From Anaerolineae bacterium (GTDB lineage Bacteria > Chloroflexota > Anaerolineae > Aggregatilineales > UBA2796): 64,000 nucleotides of DNA. Of the stretch, positions 16,531 to 25,500 are shown piece by piece; position 1 is the stretch's first letter; each line of letters opens with the position of its first letter. The notes beneath the pieces were generated by a model. That model did not search any database and was not told the origin of the DNA. It was given only the letters and a program-made list of their open reading frames with translations. The translations under genes and the position numbers were made by a program. The stretch covers positions 124,001 through 188,000 of the forward strand of contig JAHBVJ010000010.1 in NCBI GenBank assembly GCA_019637615.1, given 5' to 3'.

Positions 16531-18426
16531 ATGACTCATTTTGCGGCGGCACAGCCACCCAGAACGGCAGCAGAAGAGGCCGCTTACAAGCGTCGATGGA
16601 TCGCGCTGCTGATCCTCAGCCTGAGCTTGACGCTCATTGTGATGGACAGCACCATCGTCAATATCGCCTTCCCCTCGATCCGCGCTACCTTTGGTGCGTC
16701 CTTTGCTGATGCGGAGTGGGTCAACTCGATCTACTCGCTGATCTTCGGTGCGGCGCTCATTACGTGGGGCAAGCTCGGTGATCAATACGGGCGGCGCAAT
16801 ATCTTCATCGCGGGTGCCATCGTCTTCCTGATCGGGTCGCTCGGTTCGGGGTTAGCCGCCACCATCCCCGTCATGATCCTATTTCGTGGTGTACAGGGCA
16901 TGGGCGGGGCGATGATGTCGCCGTCTACGCTGTCGATTATTTCGGGGATGTTCAAGGGACGTGAACGCGGCATCGCCTTCGGCATCTGGGGCGCGACGGC
17001 TGGTGTCGCGGCGGCGCTCGGCCCGATCCTCGGCGGGTGGCTGATCACCTATGGCGGCGCGACTGACTCGTGGCGTTTGGCCTTCCTGATCAACGTCCCG
17101 ATTGGCATCGTCGCCATCGCGGGCAGTTTCTGGGCGATTCGCGAACAGCGCGATACCAGCATCAAGCATCATATCGACTGGTTGGGGATTGTGCTGGCCT
17201 CGTTAGCCTTGGGCGCGGTGGTTTTCGGCGCAATCGAAGGTCAAACCTATGGTTGGCTGGAGGCTAAGAAAGTCTTCACGCTCGGCTCGTTCGTGTACCC
17301 ACAAGTGGGCGCGGACGGTGTGATCGCGGCGGGCACGACTTCGTTCATCCCCTTCGTGTTCATATTCGCTATTGTGATGTTCGTCCTGTTCATTATCGTA
17401 GAAACGCAGCAGGAACGCCGCAAAGGGGAGCCGCTGTTTGAATTCGGCATGTTCCGCTATCCGAGCTTCCGCTACGGGTTGATCACGGTCGCCATCGTCG
17501 CTTTAGGGGAATTCGGTGCGATTCTGGTGCTGTCGATCTTCTTCCAGCTTGCTAAGTCGCTCAACGCCTTCGAAACCGGCCTGACCTTTTTGCCCCTCGC
17601 CCTCGCCATGATCGTGGCGGCACCTACGGCGGGCGCGCTGTCCACCCGTTTCGGCGCGAAGTGGGTAGTCACTACGGGCATGATCTGTGAAGCGTTGGCG
17701 TTATTCATCATTGCCTCGTTGTTCAACGTCGATACTCCCATCTGGCAGTTGATGTTAGCCTTCACCTTGTACGGTGTCGGCGTGGGCTTGGCGATTGCCC
17801 AGCTTGCTAACATCGTCCTCTCGGATGTCCCGCCAGAAAAAGCAGGTGTGGCATCCGGTGCGAACAATACCATCCGTCAGATTGGCGCGGCGCTCGGTAT
17901 CGCCGTCATTGGCGCGGTGTTGTTCGGCAACTTTGCCACCGCCGCCAAACCGCTGGTCGAGCAAACGACCGCCTTCAAGGACTTCGTGACGTGGGCTGCC
18001 GATAATCCCGATCTGTCCAAAGAATCGAAGGTCATCGCGGCGCAGTTCGGCGCGTTCGAGGATACTGCCAAGAAGAGCATCGAAACCGGACTCGATAACA
18101 ACGAAGGTTTCGACTCGAACACGGATGTGCTTGACACGGCGCTAGCCAACATCCCCGGCGCGGCGAAGTTGGCGCTCAAGCTGACTCAAGGTGTCGATCT
18201 TGATAATCCCGAAGTCGTCACCAAGATCAAGACCGAACTGAAGCCCGGTGTGGATCAACTGCAAGCGGGGATTCAACGGGCGTTGGCAATCGGCTTCTCG
18301 CAGGGTGCCCATGACGCCACTACCGTCGCGGCAGTCTTCGTGGCCTTGGGGGCGCTGAGTTCGTTCATGCTGCCGCAGACAAAGATCGTGCCGCGCGGCG
18401 ATAGCGCTCCTGTGATGGCGCACTAA
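16531..18426 (+). CDS. DHA2-family (EmrB/QacA-like) multidrug exporter with extra outer loop
   Basis: A 631-residue MFS protein of the 14-helix drug:H+ antiporter type. MDSTIVNIAFPSI is the family's motif D1 in helix 1, WGKLGDQYGRR is motif A, and GPILGGWL is motif C of exporters. It is longer than the usual 480-510 residues: a polar insert of roughly 110 residues (about 475-590) lies before the last helix, and a smaller one (about 250-275) precedes helix 8 or so. The large insert is helical and acidic and would face outside. A strong CGGAGGACTT site precedes ATG 16531. It follows the TetR gene and is probably co-transcribed. The drug spectrum cannot be predicted. Confidence 0.9.
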   Translation: MTHFAAAQPPRTAAEEAAYKRRWIALLILSLSLTLIVMDSTIVNIAFPSIRATFGASFADAEWVNSIYSLIFGAALITWGKLGDQYGRRNIFIAGAIVFLIGSLGSGLAATIPVMILFRGVQGMGGAMMSPSTLSIISGMFKGRERGIAFGIWGATAGVAAALGPILGGWLITYGGATDSWRLAFLINVPIGIVAIAGSFWAIREQRDTSIKHHIDWLGIVLASLALGAVVFGAIEGQTYGWLEAKKVFTLGSFVYPQVGADGVIAAGTTSFIPFVFIFAIVMFVLFIIVETQQERRKGEPLFEFGMFRYPSFRYGLITVAIVALGEFGAILVLSIFFQLAKSLNAFETGLTFLPLALAMIVAAPTAGALSTRFGAKWVVTTGMICEALALFIIASLFNVDTPIWQLMLAFTLYGVGVGLAIAQLANIVLSDVPPEKAGVASGANNTIRQIGAALGIAVIGAVLFGNFATAAKPLVEQTTAFKDFVTWAADNPDLSKESKVIAAQFGAFEDTAKKSIETGLDNNEGFDSNTDVLDTALANIPGAAKLALKLTQGVDLDNPEVVTKIKTELKPGVDQLQAGIQRALAIGFSQGAHDATTVAAVFVALGALSSFMLPQTKIVPRGDSAPVMAH

Positions 18427-18445
18427 GGCGAGTCCTCTATCATTA

Positions 18446-18479
18446 CAATGGCTGTGATCACGCGTGATCACAGCCGTTG
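18446..18479. terminator. near-perfect palindrome between convergent genes
   Basis: A perfect 26-base palindrome centred on CACGCGTG (18450-18475, arms GGCTGTGATCACG) is extended by three more pairs and one wobble to 18446-18479. It sits 19 bases after the exporter and three bases after the end of the SRPBCC gene. Stem strength suggests a two-way terminator, though neither side has a T-run. Confidence 0.55.
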
Positions 18480-18482
18480 TCC

Positions 18483-18908
18483 TCACCGCCTAACAGACTG
18501 CATTAAGTCAGCCAGCTTATCCATAACTTCTGTCCAATGCTGGCGCATGGCCTCGCGCTGTTCTTGATTTTGCAACATCTCGTGATGAATGCTGATGATT
18601 GCACCCGTTCGGGCGGGGATCACGCGCAGTTGCAGCGTAGACTCGAAGTTCCATCCGCGCGGCTGCCAGCGCATCCGCACGAGATCGCCTTCGCTGGCAC
18701 TGCGGATTTCGCCGCATGTACCGTCTTCGGTGATGAATGTGTCGCCCTTCTTGAACGGTGGCTCTGCACCATCACCCAACCAGCAGTCGAGACCCGGTGA
18801 GGTCATCAAAACCGCCCATGCTTGCTCCGGCGAAACGGGAAAGGTGCGCCGTACGCCGATCTCCCAGCCCTGAGTCTTAGTTTTGCCGACGGGTGTTTGA
18901 TTCGTCAT
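18483..18908 (-). CDS. SRPBCC/AHSA1-domain protein
   Basis: A 141-residue single-domain protein of the START-like SRPBCC superfamily (activator of Hsp90 ATPase homologue 1 branch). RRTFPVSPEQAWAVLMTSPGLDCWLG is the typical first strand, helix and bend, and the segment from GEIRSASEGDLVRMRWQPRGW is the usual beta sheet. It ends in a long helix (REAMRQHWTEVMDKLADLM) that closes the hydrophobic pocket. Such proteins bind small hydrophobic ligands or act in stress pathways; a specific role cannot be given. It starts at ATG 18908 behind AGGAGGGCA, 11 bases after the RidA gene, and is the second gene of that two-gene unit. Confidence 0.85.
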   Translation of the reverse strand: MTNQTPVGKTKTQGWEIGVRRTFPVSPEQAWAVLMTSPGLDCWLGDGAEPPFKKGDTFITEDGTCGEIRSASEGDLVRMRWQPRGWNFESTLQLRVIPARTGAIISIHHEMLQNQEQREAMRQHWTEVMDKLADLMQSVRR

Positions 18909-18919
18909 TGTCTGCCCTC

Positions 18920-19318
18920 CTATTCGACAACCGCCGCGACCGCTTCGATCTCTACCAAGTAGGCGGGGTTCGCGAGGCCAGCCACCAGCATGCCACTGAC
19001 CGTTGGCGCGGGCGTATCGCGAGGAATCACGCGGGTGGTAGCAGCGTACCCTTCACTGAAGGACTGACCTTGTACGAGATAGATCGTCATTTTGACAACA
19101 TCCTTGAAGCCAGCACCCGCCGCTTCGAGCGCGGCGGCGACATTTCTCAGCGCCTGTTCCGTCTGACTGGCAATGTCGTCGCCAGCGACTTTACCGTCTT
19201 TGGTGATGCCGTTTTGCCCGCCGACAAAGATCAACTTCATGCCGCTGCTGACGGTAGCGACCTGTGTGAAGGCAGGACTGTGATACATCGTGTCGGGATT
19301 TAGCCTGTTGATTCCCAT
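18920..19318 (-). CDS. RidA/YjgF-family enamine/imine deaminase
   Basis: A 132-residue protein of the RidA family, which hydrolyses reactive 2-aminoacrylate-type enamines made by PLP enzymes. The pattern YHSPAFTQVATVSSGMKLIFVGGQ and the late segment DVVKMTIYLVQ fit the family. The C-terminal Arg of true RidA proteins that binds the carboxylate would be Arg at about 105 in TTRVIPRDTPAPTVS, with the usual following Pro-rich turn; the last conserved Glu is present in VEIEAVA. ATG 19318 follows a good AGGAGAGACAGAG site, so the longer in-frame version from 19369 is unlikely. The gene is divergent from a WYL regulator. Confidence 0.88.
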   Translation of the reverse strand: MGINRLNPDTMYHSPAFTQVATVSSGMKLIFVGGQNGITKDGKVAGDDIASQTEQALRNVAAALEAAGAGFKDVVKMTIYLVQGQSFSEGYAATTRVIPRDTPAPTVSGMLVAGLANPAYLVEIEAVAAVVE

Positions 19319-19373
19319 CTCTGTCTCTCCTATTGAATGGATGGTGCGGCTGTATAAACCGATTATCATTCCG

Positions 19374-19398
19374 ATTTAGGCTAAAATTAGTCCTAAAT
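19374..19398. promoter_or_regulatory. inverted repeat in the ridA / WYL divergent promoter region
   Basis: ATTTAGG and CCTAAAT, perfect 7-bp arms 11 bases apart, lie in the 97 bases between the RidA-type gene and the WYL regulator gene, 17 bases before the regulator's ATG. The position fits an operator through which the WYL protein controls both directions. Confidence 0.5.
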
Positions 19399-19415
19399 AT
19401 ACGAGGTCAACTTCT

Positions 19416-20366
19416 ATGTACAACCCGACTACGCGACTCCTCACCATCCTCGAACTGCTGCAATCACGCGGTGAGATGAGCGGGCAAGAGATCGCGCGGA
19501 TGCTGGAGGTCGAGGAGCGCAGTGTCCGCCGCTATATCATGCTGCTGCGTGACATCGGCATTCCGGTCGATGGCGAACGGGGACGCTATGGCGGCTATCG
19601 GCTGCGACCGGGCTTCCGCTTGCCGCCCTTGATGTTCAATGCCGACGAGATCAACGCGGTCATGCTTGGCTTGCTGCTGCTGCGCGAGTTCCGCTACGGC
19701 TCGCTAACCGCGCTGGAAAGTGCCAGCGCCAAGATCGACCGTGTGCTGCCGGAAGACCTGCGTCAGCGTATGGAAGCGGTGCGCCAATCGCTGCTCCTCA
19801 ACCATGTGCAGCTTGGCACACACCATCTTTCCAACGAGCACATTAGCCTGTTTTCGCTTGCCATCTATGATCGGCACTGTCTGGACATCCAGTATGCCTC
19901 TGCTGACGGGGAGGTGACACAGCGGGTGATTGCGCCGTATGGCCTCGTGCTGCATTCGCGGACGTGGTATATCCCCGCCTACTGTTACCTGCGCGAGGAA
20001 ACGCGCCTCTTTCGTCTGGATCGCATCCGTGCCGCCGTTCCTACTGACCGGCACTTTGAGATGCCAGCAGATTTCGACGCAGCGGCCTTCATTTTCGAAA
20101 GACTCGCCCGCATTCCGGGGCTGTTTACATTCGAGGTTATCGTTCATGCGCCGCTGGCGACGGTACGCGAAGTCATCCCGCCCGACACCGCGCAAGTCGA
20201 GGCGCTGGGCGAAGACACACTGGTGACTTGCTACTCGGACGATCCGCACTGGTTCGCCCGCTATCTCGCCTCCATCGAGCTGCCGTTCACCGTGCACCAA
20301 CCCGATGCGCTGCGCGAAGCGCTGCAAACGGTGGCGGAAAAGCTGGTTATGGCGGCGCGGCGATGA
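19416..20366 (+). CDS. WYL-domain transcriptional regulator (YafY/PafC-like)
   Basis: A 316-residue regulator with an N-terminal winged helix-turn-helix (residues about 5-60, MSGQEIARMLEVEERSVRRY) and a WYL domain (about 130-220: APYGLVLHSRTWYIPAYC then RLFRLDRIRAA), followed by the usual C-terminal extension. WYL proteins bind single-stranded nucleic acid or nucleotides and control DNA damage, phage defence or stress genes. It reads away from the RidA/SRPBCC pair, and a good inverted repeat lies between, so those two genes are its most likely targets. A GAGGT site precedes ATG 19416. Confidence 0.88.
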   Translation: MYNPTTRLLTILELLQSRGEMSGQEIARMLEVEERSVRRYIMLLRDIGIPVDGERGRYGGYRLRPGFRLPPLMFNADEINAVMLGLLLLREFRYGSLTALESASAKIDRVLPEDLRQRMEAVRQSLLLNHVQLGTHHLSNEHISLFSLAIYDRHCLDIQYASADGEVTQRVIAPYGLVLHSRTWYIPAYCYLREETRLFRLDRIRAAVPTDRHFEMPADFDAAAFIFERLARIPGLFTFEVIVHAPLATVREVIPPDTAQVEALGEDTLVTCYSDDPHWFARYLASIELPFTVHQPDALREALQTVAEKLVMAARR

Positions 20367-20415
20367 CGTGCCGCCGCATGACGCGCATACGGCAGCAGTG
20401 AGCAGACGCTAACGA

Positions 20416-21894
20416 TCATGCATGTTTCGATGGCACGATATGCCCGTAGATGCGCCAGTGCCGATTATCGACCTTGAGCTGATCTTCGGCGGCTTGTGGC
20501 CCCCACGATCCACGCTTGTAAATCATCAGCGGCGGGGCGTTCGGAGACTCCCAACCCTTGATGACGGGATCGATCAAGCGCCACGAGGCCTCGATCTCAT
20601 CACTGCGCGTGAACAGCGCGGCGTCCCCGTTGATGGCGTCCAGCAGCAAGCGCTCATAAGCATCCGGCAGCACCACGCCTTCGAACGAGTCGCTGTAGTG
20701 GAAGTCCATATCTACCGAGCGCATATGCTGACCACCATCCGGCACTTTGGCTTCAAAACGCAGGTGAATGCCTTCGTCCGGCTGGATCGCCATCGCGATC
20801 ACGTTGGGCGTGAAGTCCTCGCCCTGTGGCAGCGCGAAGAACATGGTCGGCGGACGTTGGAAGCGTACCACCACTTCGGATACTTTGGCCTTCAACGCTT
20901 TACCGGAACGGATGTAAAACGGCACACCTTGCCAGCGCCAGTTGTCGATATACAGCTTGATCTGACCGAAGGTCGCGGTTTCCGACTCAGGGTTGACGCC
21001 CTGTGTCATGCTGTAACCTTCGTACTGACCGCGCACCGTGTCTGACAGCGAGATCTTGCGGATGCTGTTTAGCAGCTTGACCTTTTCGTTGCGTAACAAA
21101 TCTGCCGCGAACGAGGCGGGCGGTTCCATCGCCGTCAGCGTCAGCAGTTGCAGCAGATGGTTCTGGAACATATCGCGCAGAATGCCGGATGTATCGTAGT
21201 AGCCGCCGCGCGTGCCCACGTCCACATCTTCCGCCACCGTTATCAGGACGTTATCGACATAATTGCGATTCCAGATCGGCTCAAAGATGGTGTTGGCGAA
21301 GCGGAAGAACAGGATATTTTGCGCGGTCTCTTTGCCGAGATAATGGTCGATGCGGTAGACCTGCCCTTCGTCAAAGACGGCGTGAACCTCGTGGTTGAGC
21401 GCTTGCGCCGTCGCTAGATCGTAGCCAAAGGGCTTCTCGATCACGATCCGACGCCAGCCGTGCCCGTTATCCTCGTCCGCCATGTTCTGCGCGCTGAGTT
21501 TGCGCACGATGGTTGGATAGTGATTCGGCGCGACGGAGAGGTAATACAGCCGGTTGCTGGCCTCGTTTTCCTTCTTGTCGGCGGCTTCGAGGTCACAGAG
21601 GTAGCCATCCAAGCCGGAAAAGTCGTCGCCCGCTTCAAAATCGACGCGGTAGTAATGGATGCCCTGTACGAACTTGCTCCACTGGCCTTCGTTATAGTCT
21701 TTGGGCGCGTATTTCTGCATCCCATCCTGCAAGACTTTGCGGAAATCGTCCTCGCTCCACGGGCGGCGCGCCACGCCGACGATCTGAAAATCGGCAGGCA
21801 GCCGATTCTTGGCAGCGGTATTGTATAGCGCGGGGATCAGCTTGCGGCTGGTGAGATCACCCGACGCCCCGAAAATCACGATTGTAGTTGTCAT
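20416..21894 (-). CDS. zwf: glucose-6-phosphate 1-dehydrogenase
   Basis: A 492-residue enzyme that oxidises glucose 6-phosphate to 6-phosphogluconolactone with NADP+ (or NAD+), the entry to the oxidative pentose phosphate path. [15 protein letters not shown] is the nucleotide-binding start and RIDHYLGKE the substrate-binding signature with the catalytic-region His. Length is normal for the family (about 480-515). It lies 17 bases after the gnd-type gene in the same direction, so the two oxidative-path dehydrogenases form one unit, with the 6-phosphogluconate enzyme first. No 6-phosphogluconolactonase gene is next to them. Convergent with the WYL regulator gene. Confidence 0.96.
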   Translation of the reverse strand: MTTTIVIFGASGDLTSRKLIPALYNTAAKNRLPADFQIVGVARRPWSEDDFRKVLQDGMQKYAPKDYNEGQWSKFVQGIHYYRVDFEAGDDFSGLDGYLCDLEAADKKENEASNRLYYLSVAPNHYPTIVRKLSAQNMADEDNGHGWRRIVIEKPFGYDLATAQALNHEVHAVFDEGQVYRIDHYLGKETAQNILFFRFANTIFEPIWNRNYVDNVLITVAEDVDVGTRGGYYDTSGILRDMFQNHLLQLLTLTAMEPPASFAADLLRNEKVKLLNSIRKISLSDTVRGQYEGYSMTQGVNPESETATFGQIKLYIDNWRWQGVPFYIRSGKALKAKVSEVVVRFQRPPTMFFALPQGEDFTPNVIAMAIQPDEGIHLRFEAKVPDGGQHMRSVDMDFHYSDSFEGVVLPDAYERLLLDAINGDAALFTRSDEIEASWRLIDPVIKGWESPNAPPLMIYKRGSWGPQAAEDQLKVDNRHWRIYGHIVPSKHA

Positions 21895-21911
21895 AGGTCG
21901 TGCGTCCTTCT

Positions 21912-22820
21912 CTACTCCACTTTCTTAACCATGTGCCCGCCAAACTGATTGCGCATCACAGCGATCAGTCTATCTGCGTAAGGAGCCGTATCGCGCGAAC
22001 GAATGCGACGATCCAGCGAGAGCGTGATGATCGGCGCGGAGACGTTGAGGTCGATGGCCTCGACCACCGTCCAGCGCCCCTCGCCCGAATCCGGCACGTA
22101 GGCCGCGACATCGGCTAAGGTGGCGTCCTGACCGAGCGCGTCCGCCGTCAAATCCAGCAGCCACGAGCGCACCACGCTGCCATGCTGCCATATCTTGGCG
22201 ATAGTGGCTACGTCCAATTCCAATTCGCGTTTGGCATTCATGATGGCGAAGCCTTCGGCATAGGCTTGCATCAGGCCGTATTCGATGCCGTTGTGGATCA
22301 TCTTGACGAAGTGACCCGCGCCGTTCGGCCCCACATAGCCCCAACCTTTATCGGGTGCAGGCGCTAACGTCTCGAAGATCGGGCGGAGTCGTTCCACGAT
22401 GTCGTGTTCGCCGCCGATCATCAGGCTGTAGCCGAATTCCAGCCCCCAGATGCCGCCGCTGGTGCCCACATCCACGAGATGGATGCCCTTTGCGGCCAAC
22501 AGCGCTGCTCGCCGCTTGGAATCTTTGTAATTCGAATTGCCGCCGTCAATGATGATGTCGCCCGGTTCGAGCAGATCACCGAGCAGTTTGACCGTTTGCT
22601 CCGTCGGGTCACCGGATGGCACCATGACCCATATGGCGCGTGGTGCGTCTAGTTTTGTCTTTAGCTCTGCGATGGCGTTCGTCGTCACTGCGCCTTGCGT
22701 TCCGAGCCGTTCAACAGCGGCTGAATTGAGGTCACTCACGACGACCGTATGACCACCTCCCAATAGACGGATGGTCATGTTCGCGCCCATTTTGCCAAGC
22801 CCGACCATACCCAATTGCAT
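21912..22820 (-). CDS. gnd: 6-phosphogluconate dehydrogenase, short YqeC/GntZ type
   Basis: A 302-residue enzyme, the short form of the decarboxylating 6-phosphogluconate dehydrogenase (the long form is about 470). [11 protein letters not shown] is the dinucleotide fold, [15 protein letters not shown] the substrate loop, and [16 protein letters not shown] carries the catalytic Lys and the following Asn. It turns 6-phosphogluconate into ribulose 5-phosphate with NAD(P)H and CO2. A strong GGAGGCAAC site precedes ATG 22820, and zwf follows directly. Short forms are often NAD-preferring, but cofactor choice is not readable here with certainty. Upstream 144 bases hold the likely promoter (an AT-rich stretch at 22885-22915), without a pair I can name. 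Confidence 0.94.
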   Translation of the reverse strand: MQLGMVGLGKMGANMTIRLLGGGHTVVVSDLNSAAVERLGTQGAVTTNAIAELKTKLDAPRAIWVMVPSGDPTEQTVKLLGDLLEPGDIIIDGGNSNYKDSKRRAALLAAKGIHLVDVGTSGGIWGLEFGYSLMIGGEHDIVERLRPIFETLAPAPDKGWGYVGPNGAGHFVKMIHNGIEYGLMQAYAEGFAIMNAKRELELDVATIAKIWQHGSVVRSWLLDLTADALGQDATLADVAAYVPDSGEGRWTVVEAIDLNVSAPIITLSLDRRIRSRDTAPYADRLIAVMRNQFGGHMVKKVE

Positions 22821-22964
22821 AATTTGGTTGCCTCCTCATTCTGGAGAATTAGATGCTCCCGTTCCCCGAATCTGTACTCCCCTATAGGATATTAACAGCT
22901 TTTTGGTGGTTGATTTTTAAGTGAAGGCGCGAGGCGCTCACGTAGCAGGAGAATCGATAGGCAG

Positions 22965-23855
22965 TTAGCCGAACACTTTGATCGGCTGCCAGTGATGATC
23001 TTTGGCTTCCACGATGCCGAGGAACAGCCCGTCGTCGTCGGCATAGGCGCGGCGCAGCGGGGTGCTGCCGATGTCTTCCATCCGCGAGATCGGGCGACCA
23101 TGTTGCATATCGTCCGTCTGGGCGGCGTCCAAGTAGATCGCCGGGATATGTTGCAGCGCTTGAAATTCACTGCGTATATATTGCGTCCACGAGCCATCGT
23201 CGAAGGAATTCAGCAGTTCTTCCCACGGCGTCATCACCTGAAACGAACCGACGATACGCCGATGCAGCTCGGTCAGATGCCCGCCCACGCCGAGGATGTG
23301 CCCCCAGTCGTGCGCGATACTGCGGATGTAGGTGCCGGAGGAGCACCATACGACGATCTTGGCATCAGGCGGTTCCCATTCATAGATGTGAATCGCATGA
23401 ATGTGGACGGTGCGTGGCGCGCGTTCGACTTCCTTGCCTGCGCGCGCCAGTTCGTACAGTTTCTTGCCGTTCTGCTTGATGGCGCTGAACATGGGCGGCA
23501 CCTGCTCGATCTCGCCGCTGAATTGTGACAGCGTAAAATCCAGTGCTTCACGCGTCAGCTTATTGATCGGTTTGGTGGCGACGACCTGCCCTTCGGCGTC
23601 GTAAGTATCCGTCTCGACGCCGAGCCGCACAGTGGCGATGTAGAGCTTGTCGGTGTGCATCACGTATTCGCTGAGGCGGGTTGCCGCGCCGATACACAAG
23701 ATAAGCATTCCGGTCGCCATCGGGTCAAGCGTGCCCGCATGTCCGACGCGCTTGACGCCCGTGCCGCGCCGCACCTTCGCCACAATATCATGGCTTGTCC
23801 ATCCGCGCGGCTTATCGACTGCCAAAAAACCGAAAGGTTCCGCTGCTTCTGTCAC
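22965..23855 (-). CDS. truB: tRNA pseudouridine-55 synthase TruB
   Basis: A 296-residue enzyme that makes pseudouridine 55 in the T-loop of tRNA. VGHAGTLDPMATGML carries catalytic Asp44; LAVDKPRGWTSHD is the family's start and SSGTYIRSIAHDWG the second conserved motif. The C-terminal part after about 230 is the usual PUA-like extension, rather short. Its ATG overlaps the stop of the cytochrome P450 gene by four bases (ATGA), so a housekeeping tRNA enzyme is translationally tied to a P450. The usual neighbours rbfA, nusA, infB and ribF are absent. Confidence 0.95.
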   Translation of the reverse strand: MTEAAEPFGFLAVDKPRGWTSHDIVAKVRRGTGVKRVGHAGTLDPMATGMLILCIGAATRLSEYVMHTDKLYIATVRLGVETDTYDAEGQVVATKPINKLTREALDFTLSQFSGEIEQVPPMFSAIKQNGKKLYELARAGKEVERAPRTVHIHAIHIYEWEPPDAKIVVWCSSGTYIRSIAHDWGHILGVGGHLTELHRRIVGSFQVMTPWEELLNSFDDGSWTQYIRSEFQALQHIPAIYLDAAQTDDMQHGRPISRMEDIGSTPLRRAYADDDGLFLGIVEAKDHHWQPIKVFG

Positions 23856-25126
23856 CGTCTCCTGACTTTCATTCTGATCCCGTTCAACGGGAAGCCGGTC
23901 GCGCCATATACCTGTTGAATGGTCTGCCCCGGCACGAGGTTCAATTCCATAGTACGTAGTATATATGAAGTCAGCGCTTTAATCTCAACTTGGGCGAAGT
24001 TGATGCCCAGACAAATGCGCGGCCCGCCCCCGAACCCGACCAGACTATAGGGGGTTTTCTTGTCTTCTTCGCGCGGCGGCGCAAAACGGTCAGGATCGAA
24101 GCGATCCGGCTCCGCGAACAGGCGGGGATTGCGATGTGAGGCGATGATCGAGTACAGCGCGAATACGCCCGCTGGCACCTGATAACCCTCGAATTCGAAG
24201 TCTTCCACCACACCGCGCGGCCCGTTGGGGACGGGTGGATACAGACGCTCGGCCTCTTGCAGCGCGTAATGCAGCACCTTCATATTCTTGATCTGATCCA
24301 GCGTCGGATCGTCATGCTTGCCGATGACCGCTTGTTGTTCCGCCATCACGCGCGCCGTGTAGTCGGGCTGAGTCACCAGCAGATACAGCAGCCACGCGCT
24401 CAAACTGGTCGAGGTTTCGTGCCCTGCGACCAACAAGATATTGGTATGCGCGATGATCTGCTCGTCGGAGAGGTGATGTCCGGCTTCGTCCTGCACGCGC
24501 ACCATCATGCCGAGAATGTCATCGGTGGGGTTCGCGCGGCGTTCCTTAATCTTCTTGCGCAAGAGGCTATCCAACGTAGTGCGAATTTCGGTGATGCTGC
24601 TCCAATTGCCATACATTAAGGCTGAATAAAGATCGCGGAACTGCTCCACTTCTTTACCGGGAGCCATGCCCGCCAGCGCTTCCGCAGCGACATCGAAGGT
24701 GATCTTGCGGGCTTCATCGTAGAGGTCTACTTCGCCCACCGTGAGCCACGCATCGACGCGTTCACGGATGATGCGCATCATGATCGGCAAGTAGCGATCC
24801 ATGTAGTTCACGGTGAAGGCAGGATTCATCATCCGGCGGTGCTGCGCGTGCTCGTCGCCGTCCATTGTTAATAATCCGTTGCCGAACATGAACTCCGTGT
24901 CGAAGAAACGCCCCCAGCCGACGTGATGGGAAAACTTGAGGCGATTGCTGGTCATCACGAATCGGTTGGCTTCTGGCCCGGCGAGAAAAATGGTGGGTGA
25001 ACCGAACGCCTCGGTGCGGAAGATGGGGCCGTGCTGTTCGTAGAAGCCAGCGAGGATCGCGCCGGTGCGACGATCGTAATCGGCGGGCAGTTTGACGAGT
25101 GGAATAGCGTTAAAGGGACGTGCCAT
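23852..25126 (-). CDS. cytochrome P450
   Basis: A 424-residue bacterial P450 without membrane anchor. VAGHETSTS is the I-helix oxygen-binding motif, LQEAERLYPP has the Glu-x-x-Arg pair of helix K, and FGGGPRICLG carries the haem-ligand Cys at about 372. The electron donor is not encoded nearby (no ferredoxin or reductase), so it must rely on a partner elsewhere. ATG 25126 begins MARPFNAIPLVKLPADY, the usual opening; in-frame starts up to 25177 are less likely. The substrate is unknown; no biosynthetic cluster surrounds it. Its transcript probably begins at the promoter near 25800, leaving a leader of more than 600 bases. It overlaps truB. Confidence 0.93.
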   Translation of the reverse strand: MARPFNAIPLVKLPADYDRRTGAILAGFYEQHGPIFRTEAFGSPTIFLAGPEANRFVMTSNRLKFSHHVGWGRFFDTEFMFGNGLLTMDGDEHAQHRRMMNPAFTVNYMDRYLPIMMRIIRERVDAWLTVGEVDLYDEARKITFDVAAEALAGMAPGKEVEQFRDLYSALMYGNWSSITEIRTTLDSLLRKKIKERRANPTDDILGMMVRVQDEAGHHLSDEQIIAHTNILLVAGHETSTSLSAWLLYLLVTQPDYTARVMAEQQAVIGKHDDPTLDQIKNMKVLHYALQEAERLYPPVPNGPRGVVEDFEFEGYQVPAGVFALYSIIASHRNPRLFAEPDRFDPDRFAPPREEDKKTPYSLVGFGGGPRICLGINFAQVEIKALTSYILRTMELNLVPGQTIQQVYGATGFPLNGIRMKVRRR

Positions 25127-25284
25127 GATTGAAGTTCTCATTAAGGTTAGTGTCGGTATGGTTAATGGTACGCACACATCCTATTGAGGTTGCTACGGCG
25201 GCTTCGCTTACCTTGCGCAGCGCTGCCGCGTGACGTACAGCACGGTGCATCTGCGCGAGTGGACGATGGACAATGCTCCCGACT

Positions 25285-25316
25285 ATGATCCCGTTGGCTG
25301 GTGAGAGCGGGATCAT
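25285..25316. other. hairpin in the P450 leader
   Basis: ATGATCCCG and CGGGATCAT, perfect 9-bp arms, enclose 14 bases. On the minus strand it would lie in the 5' leader of the P450-truB transcript, about 160 bases before the P450 ATG. Confidence 0.5.
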
Positions 25317-25319
25317 GGA

Positions 25320-25378
25320 AGTCCTTAGTGCTGGGTGCTTAGTCCTGAGTAAAGACAGCGTGGAAGTGCTCAGTAAAG
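25320..25378. repeat. degenerate heptanucleotide tandem repeats
   Basis: Five in-phase 7-base units, AGTCCTT, AGTGCTG, GGTGCTT, AGTCCTG and AGTAAAG (25320-25354), and after 10 other bases two more, AGTGCTC and AGTAAAG (25365-25378). The pattern resembles the short tandemly repeated heptamers known between genes of cyanobacteria. Confidence 0.6.
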
Positions 25379-25475
25379 CCGATGGGCGGCACACCGTGAG
25401 ATGAAGGGATGAGTGATGTGTTGTAGTTTGATGCGGCATCGGTTGACATACCTCACGTTCGATAGATGGGTGAAG

Positions 25476-25500
25476 CCCTGATAACCCTGTTTTATCAGGG
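25476..25500. other. hairpin in the P450 leader
   Basis: CCCTGATAA and TTATCAGGG, perfect 9-bp arms, enclose a seven-base loop. It lies between the minus-strand promoter at 25800 and the P450 gene and could halt or regulate the leader transcript. Confidence 0.5.

Noticed and set aside
25320..25378. CRISPR or coding repeat reading of the heptamers
   Set aside because: Units are seven bases with no spacers, and the frame is not open in a meaningful way.
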